A stretch of 64,000 nucleotides of DNA from contig SWBL01000009.1 in the NCBI GenBank assembly GCA_024195585.1, forward strand, positions 248,001 through 312,000, read 5' to 3'. A model generated the notes under the pieces. It ran no database searches. It was given only the letters and a program-made list of their open reading frames with translations, and had not been told where the DNA came from. Position 1 is the first letter of the stretch; the number at the start of each line of letters is the position of its first letter. A program made the translations under genes and the position numbers. The DNA is from Aureobasidium sp. EXF-3400. Lineage: Eukaryota; Ascomycota; Dothideomycetes; Dothideales; Saccotheciaceae. This document shows positions 56,658-64,000 of this stretch, in pieces.

Positions 56658-59054
56658 TCAAACCTCCTTCTTATCCTCATCATCCTCAACGTCCTCATCA
56701 GCTTCCGCCATCTCCCACCCATCAACAACAGCAGAAGAAGCATCTTCACTCCTCCTCCTGCGTCCACGCTGCTTCATCGCATCCCTGATCTTCTCAGTAA
56801 CTTTTTCATAACCACCTTTTGAATCAATGGTAGTCATGGGTTTCATGGCCGTGAAACCTAAACCACCATCACTGCTAGTGCGGCTTCGGTTACGGCTGCG
56901 TGAACGATTGGGAGTATGCGGTCGTGAGGAGAAAAAGCCAAAGCCGCCGATGTTGCCAAAGGACTCGTTGCGAGGTAGGTGTGTGGTATCTTGACCACTG
57001 CCGCCGCCGATGCTGGCGCCTGCGGTGCCGGTGCGGCTGAAGTAGCTGGTAAGATCGGGAGAGGTCATGGCCATACGGTCGTACTCTGAGCTGCGGCGAG
57101 AACGAGGGGTATGGGGTTCTGAGTATTGGGGTGAAAGTGGATGGTTGGGGTCGGAGATGATGCGATGATGGTCGAAATCGGGATACAGTTCTGGACCAAG
57201 CTCGTTGATCACTTCTGTTACTTGTTCAACTAGAGATGCGCGCTTGGCTCTAAGCTTGACCAAAGTGTTGCCAGATGATGGACCCAAGGAGAGGATCAGA
57301 GGACGCATCGACTTGACAATGTCCATGCCGACCTCTCCAAATCTGAGAGCGGCAAAGGTTATGGCTGGAAAAAGTATGTATCCGAACGCGAATACAGCCC
57401 AGAGTGGTACCCATTGCGGCACGCGACCTCCAATACGATTGTAATGAGTCCAGATGGCCAAGATAATGTTGTAGAAATTGTAAAGCAGAGGTGCAACGAC
57501 CAAGGAGACAAGCAGCTTCCAAGTTGCCATAACATCACGACCTTGAATCTTGACTGTTGACGCTGCCAGAGCTTCACGGGACTTTTTGATCGAGTAAACT
57601 TTGCCTGTGATGAAGACAGGGGCGAAAAGAACTAGACCAGGAAGGACTGCGACAGCCAGAACCAGCAGCTTGCCGAGTCGGTAGAGTAGTGTGGCAATGA
57701 CTTTAATAATGGAGAACTTGGCGTAGCTGACTTGATGATCACGGATGTTGAGCATCATCAGCTCCTTGTTGTATGCTAGGATGGATTTCTTTAGGTTGAC
57801 GATGCGAGGATCATCCTTGTAAGTTGTGTATCCCTTGACGAGACGTCTGTTCAGTTCGACAATCATTGGTAGAGGAAGTTTCTTTCCCTTGGGGTTATAC
57901 AAACGTCTCACTGCTTGGATGAGCTGGAAAGTGTTAGCGTGCGACTGACGTATCTGGGATCGCTGGTCAAGCATACCATGAGGGTGTCATAGTCGGGGCT
58001 TGTGACGGTGACGGAGACGAGTGCTTGATAGACGACCTCCAAGACTTGACCAACGGCTTCACGCTTTTGGCCGTTCTTGTACATTTCGACCAGTTCGTTC
58101 GGGATCTCGACAGGCGAGCCGAATTCAACGACAGCTCTCGAGCGGAACTTATGGGCGTGGAAGTAATTCATACCGCAAGGAACTATCTTGACGCCACAAT
58201 TGGGGTCTTCTGCAAGCGCACCGAGAGCCATGATAGCAACACCAGCTAGGAATTGTTAGTCGAGTCATACATCGGTCAAGATGTGACATACCTTTTAAGG
58301 GAAGTAGCTCAGTTCTGTCGTGGCTACCTCCTTCGGGGAAAATACCAATGCAGCCACCCTCGTGCAACTTCTTGAAGACGGACGAGTAGACTTCGCCCTG
58401 ATCAACATGAGGAGCAACCTCGAACTTTGTGCCTTTGAAACCTTCGGTCAAGGTGGCATCGGTCTTTTCGTCCTTGACGTCCTGACCGGTCAATTGACGC
58501 ATGGCAACATTTCCGCTGAAGGGCTTCTTGAGACGAATCTCGTTGGGCCCCAGGATCTCCTTGATCTCGGTATTTGCAAACTTGTTGTCGAAGCTTGGCA
58601 AGGCAAGCACTCCTCCCACCATATAGATCTTCTTGTCTTCAAAATTTGTGTCCACGCCTTTAATCAAGGTTGGGTCATCCTTGGGTTCGGGCAGGTATAT
58701 CTTTCCTTCGGCAGGCTTCTTCATGTCCAAGGCACGGCTAACAGGCACAGAGCCAACCATCCTAGCACCCCAACCAATAAACTGCCTCTTCATAGATTTT
58801 TCAGCGATCAGGAACGAGACGCGGCGGTAGGCTTCTGTGCGCAGGACACGCATGAGGATTAGGGGGTCGACGAATTGATTGGCGTGAGGTGCGGCGACGA
58901 TGATGATGGGGCCATTGCGAGGGACCTTCCAGGAACTGCGAGGGTGGACTTCGCGGAAGAAAAGGTCGACGAGGACCGAAAAGGTCCACAACCAAGCATC
59001 GTAGATGAAGTTCGGCCAGAAAGTGGACTTGGTCTTGGGGTTTGATTGAGGCAT
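56658..59054 (-). CDS. Glycerol-3-phosphate O-acyltransferase (Gpt2/Sct1 type)
   Basis: Three minus-strand exons, 59054-58292, 58245-57977 and 57923-56658, give 765 residues. Acyltransferase block I is AAPHANQFVDPLIL (about 54-67). Block II is around RMVGSVPVSRA, block III GIFPEGGSHDRTELLPLK (about 236-253), and block IV near IVPCGMNYFHAHKFRSRAVVEFGSPV. Membrane segments lie near residue 25 and at about 440-590 (KLLVLAVAVLPGLVLFAPVF, VPLWAVFAFGYILFPAITF). A long Ser/Arg-rich, probably phosphorylated tail ends in an acidic cluster. The enzyme makes lysophosphatidate at the ER, the first step of glycerolipid synthesis. Introns are 46 and 53 bp, and the phases close. Confidence 0.93.
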
Positions 59055-59771
59055 GTTTCGTGGTCGGGGTCCGATCGAGTGAGGTATGGTGTGACGGTTT
59101 GGTGGAACGACGAGGTAGATATAAGAGCCTTTCTTGTCCCGTAGCTTGGTTATGCTGTATCGCTCGGCGAATGTGAAGTCGGTCGAGATTGGGCGTGGAA
59201 AGATGCAGGCATGCGGCGTGTGGCTGGAGGAGGAGAACCTCGCCGTGATGTGTTGGGTGAGGGGAAGCTATCCGACTATCGGTCCAGAGGGAAGGACCTT
59301 CCAAGATGCGTGGTTTTTGGAGTTCGTAATCCCAACGTAGATTGCATACAGAATATGCTGGTGGGACTTCAACAAGGGGAATCTTTTGGAGACCTGATTT
59401 GGCGGGGCAGGTCATTTCCCGGGGAAAGCTGACTCGGGCGTCATCCCGCCGCGCTTCCGGAAAGCATCATCATGGTCAGCAATCACATGTTACACAAGAG
59501 CTGGTATTCGCAGGTACACATAAACAAATTAAAAGGCACTGCCTGCTTGGAGAAACTACAAAAGGGACGCTATATCTATACACAAAGAGAAGATAGACTC
59601 CTGCCTCAAGCAGAACCACCTCCACTAACACCGAGCTTTACTTATTCCGTCTTGCAAAGACCAACTCCTAGCTTTCAACCCCGAAGCTTGCGAGACATGT
59701 CAACCTGTGGATTATGCAGCAGATTGCCGGCCGTCCATACACTGTTGAACAACCCAGTCGCTATAGCTCAT
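59055..59771. other. Intergenic, acyltransferase promoter and CAX 3'
   Basis: A 717-bp gap between two minus-strand genes. Minus-strand frames across 58801-59415 are shadows of the acyltransferase start. No separate gene is supported. Confidence 0.45.
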
Positions 59772-61123
59772 TTAGAAAAGCTTAGGGGGGTTGGAGATCG
59801 GGTCGCCGGCATCGTCAGGGTAGACCCACATAGCCAAGGCGATGATAATATAGGTACCAATGCACATGGCGCCTTCCAAGTAGTTGCTCTTGCCGTCGGC
59901 AATCAGGTAGTTAACCACGAGAACACTGACGAAGAAGACAACAGTCTCGAACATCTGGAAGTGGAGAGTCATGGGCTGTCCCATAGCCCATCCAAGAAGG
60001 ACGAGGGAGGGAGTAACGAAGAGAGCAATCTGGAGAGAAGATCCAATAGCGACACCAATCGCGAGGTCCATCTTGTTCTTGTATGCGACAACACATGCAG
60101 TAACGTGTTCTGCTGCGTTTCCGACAATGGGTAGAAGGATCAGACCAATGAAGGTTTTCGAGATATGCGCCTCTTCAACGATAGCATCAATCGAGTCAAC
60201 CAGGTATTCGGCACAGACAGCGACAAGCAGAGTGATGAGGACAAGTGCGACGGCGGCAGGGATGGGCTTTAGGACCTCAGGCTCCTTGTCCTCCTCTCCG
60301 TCTTGCTGCTCCTCGTCGAACAAGTTGGCGTGAGTCTTGAGCTGGAAGAAGAGGTAGAGACAGTAGAGAATGAGCATGATAATGGCGGTTCCGTGAGAAA
60401 GGATGAGGATGTTGTCATCAGTGCGCTCCTTGGAGTTGGCCAGGGCAGCGTAAAGTGTGGCAGGAATGATCAGGGAGGCCGAGGCGACAGCCATAAGGGA
60501 GGACATGGTCGAAGCGACGGTCGAGTTGAAGGTCTGCTCCTGGTGCTTCCAGCCACCGCAGAGGAAACAGCAGCCCAAAACGAGGAGGATGTTGGAGAGA
60601 ATACTGCCGAGCATGCTGGCCTGGACGATGCGAATCTCGCCCTTCTGCAGAGCGACGATCGAGACCTGGACATTCATTGATTAGCTTGGGGTTGTGAAAG
60701 GCGCATACTAGATATCATGCATACAATCAATTCGACAGCGTTTCCGAAGGTAGCGTTCATGAGACCACCGATTGTCTGACCCAGCTTCACACTGAGCTCT
60801 TCGGTAGCGAAACTCAACAGAGCAGCGAGAGGGACAATAGCCAGGAAGTTGACGACAAAGACAGCGGTGGGGTTCATGCCCAGAGCTCCGAGAGCAATAC
60901 CAACAGGGACGAAGACGAGCAGGACGTTGACATAGTTGCTGGCAAGGACAGCCCAGGTGATGTAAAGGAAGCTCATGGGATAGCTGACCCAAGCTCTATC
61001 GTCTTCGCGGTATGATGCCACGCGCGTGCGCAAGCTCTTCATGTTGCCCATTCGCGATGTGCTCTCGTTGACCAGAGGAGTGTTCTCGTCGGCGTCGCCA
61101 TTGGCGCCATTGTTGCGATCCAT
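59772..61123 (-). CDS. vcx1: Vacuolar Ca2+/H+ antiporter (CAX, Vcx1-like)
   Basis: Two minus-strand exons, 61123-60725 and 60665-59772, split by a 59-bp intron inside the first ion-binding helix, give 430 residues. A polar N-terminus of about 50 residues precedes about 11 hydrophobic segments. The two inverted alpha-repeats carry the CAX signatures [37 protein letters not shown] (about 121-157) and LPIVGNAAEHVTACVVAYKNKMDLAIGVAIGSSLQIALF in the C-half. Their Glu residues bind calcium. An acidic loop FDEEQQDGEEDKEPE separates the halves, as in yeast Vcx1. It moves cytosolic Ca2+ into the vacuole using the proton gradient. The intron position restores the ELIVSIVAL motif exactly. Confidence 0.94.
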
Positions 61124-62468
61124 CGAATTGCGTGAATCACTGGTTGAGTTTCGTCCAGCGCGTCCAAACTTGGACTTGACTTTGTCTTTATACCAGATGC
61201 TGTCAGCGATGCGCCAAGTGGGGGCCGAGTGTGTCGGAAGCGGAGCGAGGCAAGGTGGATTGCGGGTTCCTCTGTGCTAGGACAGGTATATGGGCAGTGG
61301 GTAGGAGCGGATGGATATCACTCACTCATGTCTTACAGAGGGGGAAGGAGAAAAAAGGCAGTGGAGGTATTAGCTGAATAAGAAGGTCACCGGACTTGTG
61401 AGGTCAAGGATAACTCTATTCTATCGACGCGAGCTGTGGTGACTGCTGAATGGTGAAAAGAACCCGTTGCCGAATCAATGAAACCCGCTGGCACTGTTCA
61501 AGCCAAGAGGAATGGGACCGTGGTGGAGGCGCAGCACAGGACACTTGCAGCAAAGAATTGGGACGAGGGATATGGTGCGAGATGAAGAGCGGCGCAGGAG
61601 TGACAAGAGAACCAAGAGAAAAGGGTGTTGCACGAGGGTTTTGGCTGAGCTTCCCGCCGAACGACTTCTTGGTTTGTGGTTTTTTGGAAGGGAGCTTTGG
61701 ACTAGAAATGAAGTCATTGAGGCTGTGCAACTGGTGTATCTAACCCTAATTTTGCTTAGAGCGCATTTGTTATCCCCAGCTTTATAACCGTCCGCTGATA
61801 TCTTCGTTGAACACGAGATCCCAATTGATACTCGTGTTTCCAAAGTAAAGGAGAATACTGGAGGAGAGAACGAGCGCGAATTTGAAGTGGGTGGTGGTGC
61901 TCATGGACGAGTTGACGTCTGGGGTAAGAAGTACCGAGCCATCCCGTGGTAGCACCACCTCTGCTCGGGCTGCAACAATTGAGATCCCGGTCACACAACC
62001 GTCAGCCGTGCGAGGTATTAAAGAGACAGGTCAACAACAGCCGAAGATTGATTATGCAGATGTATGCGAGGCATATGGCCTCTTGTAAGCTACCACATGT
62101 TCTGGTGCGCTATCAACACGTACAATCTGTGAATGAATCGAGATATCTAGAATGTATTGCATTGAATTGAGAAATTAGAATCATGACATTCGCAGCAAAA
62201 ATCCACTGGTTGTGCCGGTACCATAACCAGAAAACGTAATCATCATCAAAAGAAAAGACAAACCCCAAATCATAATAGACTGCACCATCCCTGAAAGCCC
62301 ACAGATAAAACAAAAAAAGGACATGACTCCTCGGTGTATACCATCCCATCCCATCCCAACCCATCGTTTCCCGTTAATGCTCCTTCGCATGTAGCTCCTG
62401 GTCCTCTGGAATACGCCGTCGACGCCATCGCAAAAACGCAGTCAGAAGAATGTACTGTACTGTATCAT
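61124..62468. other. 1.3-kb intergenic region
   Basis: Upstream region of the CAX gene and 3' side of the next minus-strand gene. Overlapping minus-strand frames at 61416-61998 (70-122 codons) lack any domain or clean exon series. A short CCATC-type repeat is entered separately. Confidence 0.4.
62341..62365 (+). repeat. CCATC pentanucleotide microsatellite
   Basis: Four to five head-to-tail units CCATC, the fourth degenerated to CCAAC. It lies in non-coding sequence. Confidence 0.7.
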
Positions 62469-63990
62469 CTAATGGCCTTCGATAGCGTATCCCTCGTCTC
62501 TCACAATGCCTATCCTTCTCGTACCTGCATCGTGGATGATCTCGTAGAGACGGCTCTTCTGCGCTTCTCTTGTAGCGCGCAGACTGAGGTAAGTGCCTTC
62601 CAAGCCCTTGATCTGCTCATCGACAGTCAGGGTGCTAGTGCCATTAGATCGCACGAGGGGAGAGATCAGCTTCTTGCGTAGGATTTCGAGGTTGCTCCTG
62701 AGTTGGAGCAGACGTCCGTTGTGGTCGACCAAGACATGCTTGTTCTGGATGGTACGCTCACGAAGAGATGAGAGAAGTTGCTTGTTCTTCTCAAATTTCT
62801 TCAGTCGTGAGGCATTGACTCCAATGACACGAGCCCACAACGAGGCCAACGCTTCATTCTCCTCTCGCTCCTGAGCATCGGTCTCGCGGATGACAACGCG
62901 CTGTAGATTGAGGAATTGACGATCGATAGCCTCAAAGTGGGCGAACAGGCTCATACTGGCGGTCAATTCGTTGTTAATGCTCTCCTCGAGTACGCCGAGG
63001 AAGTCAGTAAAGGTGCGTTGGAGGGTGGCGCGTGTGACTTGTGGTGCGGTACGGCCAAAGAGTTCAGCAACAATCTTGCCGACAGCAGTCTGCTCTCCTG
63101 TCCGGTGGTCCTCAAGCAGACCAACTCGCGACAATAGAGAGTGCAAATTCGAAAAGGCCAGCGACATATGTGATGCTGGTAAGGTGTTGAGTTTGGTGAG
63201 CTCTCTCTGTGCCCACTCCATGACGATGAGAATGCTGTCGATGTCGCCGTCGACTCCTGCGAAGAAGCGGGTCAACTCGTGGGCGAGGTTCTTGAGGCTG
63301 TCTGAGAGCTCGTCGAGTTCGCGCACGATAATGGGACCTGAGGTCATGTTGGTTGAGCGGACGCTCTCACCCAAGTCCCAAACGGCAACACCGGTCTCGC
63401 CGAGCTGAACAACCTGGCTGTGGCCGTTCTCACTGTAGTACATCAGAGGTTCAAAGGACTTGGCCAGGCCGGCCACTTTGACAAGATCAGGGGTAGGTCC
63501 AGTCACGGGTTCTGAAAACAAGGCGCGAGTCAGAGTCAGCACAAACAAAGCTGACATCAATGAGAGGAAGGTAGTGTATCGATTCTTGGTAAAGCGACCC
63601 CAAAGTTTGCGAGTATGGGCTATGACTGCTTCGATGGGTTCTGTGCGCTGTTGCACGTCTGCTCGAACGGAAAAACGGATATCTACCATCCTGGTCAGCC
63701 GTCATGATCAGTACAATCACACGACGATGCATACAGTTATCATGCTTGTCGGGCCATGATTGTTCTCCTTCCTTTTGCGATTGGGCTATTTGCCTTCTCC
63801 TGTCCTCATCTTGCTTCAGGACCGCGGCAACGGTAGGACTGTAACTAGGTTCTGGGCTTCTGCCCTTTAGTGGACTGATAGGAAGAGGAATGCCTGCTGC
63901 GACCAGGATGTCTTCATCGTCGTCATCATATGGTGTCAACCCCTTTCTGTACTCCTCGGGACTGCATTCCCTGCTTCCGTACGGCGACAT
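62469..63990 (-). CDS. Membrane-anchored coiled-coil protein of unknown function
   Basis: Two minus-strand exons, 63990-63735 and 63682-62469, with a 52-bp intron, give 489 residues. The gene might start beyond the window, since the first ATG used lies 11 bases from its edge. A polar, acidic and proline-containing N-terminus (about 1-110) is followed by one hydrophobic segment, RYTTFLSLMSALFVLTLTRALF (about 125-146). The long C-terminal part is mainly helical with heptad-like stretches, for example ELSDSLKNLAHELTRFFAGVDGDIDSILIVMEWAQRELTKLN and RLLQLRSNLEILRKKLISPLV. It looks like a single-pass membrane protein with a large coiled-coil domain, perhaps nuclear-envelope or ER. I recognise no named family. 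The splice acceptor was chosen to keep frame, and another acceptor is possible. Confidence 0.68.
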
Positions 63991-64000
63991 GAGACCGGTC

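Noticed and set aside
61416..61998. Overlapping minus-strand frames of 70-122 codons
   Set aside because: Several frames compete, none has a domain or a clean splice series, and they lie in the CAX upstream region.

Overview
The window is nuclear DNA of a filamentous ascomycete (Pezizomycotina). Genes are spliced with short introns, mostly 46-65 bp, with GTANGT-type donors, CTAAC/CTGAC-like branch points and YAG acceptors. The products are typical fungal ones: a trifunctional trpC, an APSES-ankyrin factor, fungal Nup188, Gpt2/Sct1-type acyltransferase and Vps23. Dothideomycete affinity is a guess from overall character. No bacterial operons, rRNA, CRISPR or prophage are visible. All exon models below were built by eye from splice consensus, reading frame and family knowledge; most sum to an exact reading frame.

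Layout: 1-3 kb is gene-poor, with one possible decayed small cysteine-rich gene. 3-7.3 kb holds an ING-family PHD protein and ARP2. 8-13.6 kb holds a divergent pair, an FLVCR-like MFS transporter and the HECT ligase Hul5. 14.9-17.6 kb has a small unknown gene and a sugar transporter, followed by 2.7 kb without a convincing gene. 20.3-26.8 kb carries Vps23/TSG101, centrin, a serine/alanine-rich cell-surface protein and SGF29. 27.7-31.8 kb carries Arf6, a mitochondrial carrier and a GT8 glycosyltransferase. 32.4-33.1 kb has an unknown Cys/His-motif protein. 33.1-35.8 kb is non-coding and contains three copies of a hairpin-forming repeat. 35.8-41 kb has an Mbp1-type APSES factor, NDUFB7 of complex I and a BRCT-WGR protein. 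41.6-49.6 kb is the divergent trpC/NUP188 pair. 50.4-56.2 kb has a catalase, a free-methionine-R-sulfoxide reductase and a secreted phytase-like esterase. 56.7-64 kb has a glycerol-3-phosphate acyltransferase, a vacuolar Ca2+/H+ antiporter and a membrane coiled-coil protein running to the window edge.

This is mainly a housekeeping region, with no gene cluster or defence system. Functional themes are chromatin and transcription (ING, SGF29, Mbp1, BRCT-WGR), membrane traffic and cytoskeleton (Vps23, Arf6, Arp2, centrin), transport (two MFS, one mitochondrial carrier, one CAX) and oxidative-stress repair (catalase beside fRMsr).

The least ordinary observations are the fRMsr gene, whose reconstruction needs an exon holding only the start codon and a 5-nt microexon; the hairpin repeat family at 33.6-35.3 kb, whose inner stems stay complementary although their sequence differs; an in-frame 51-nt intron inside the PHD finger of the ING protein; and a PARP-like BRCT-WGR protein with no catalytic domain. 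Nothing here could be shown to be a wholly new system.
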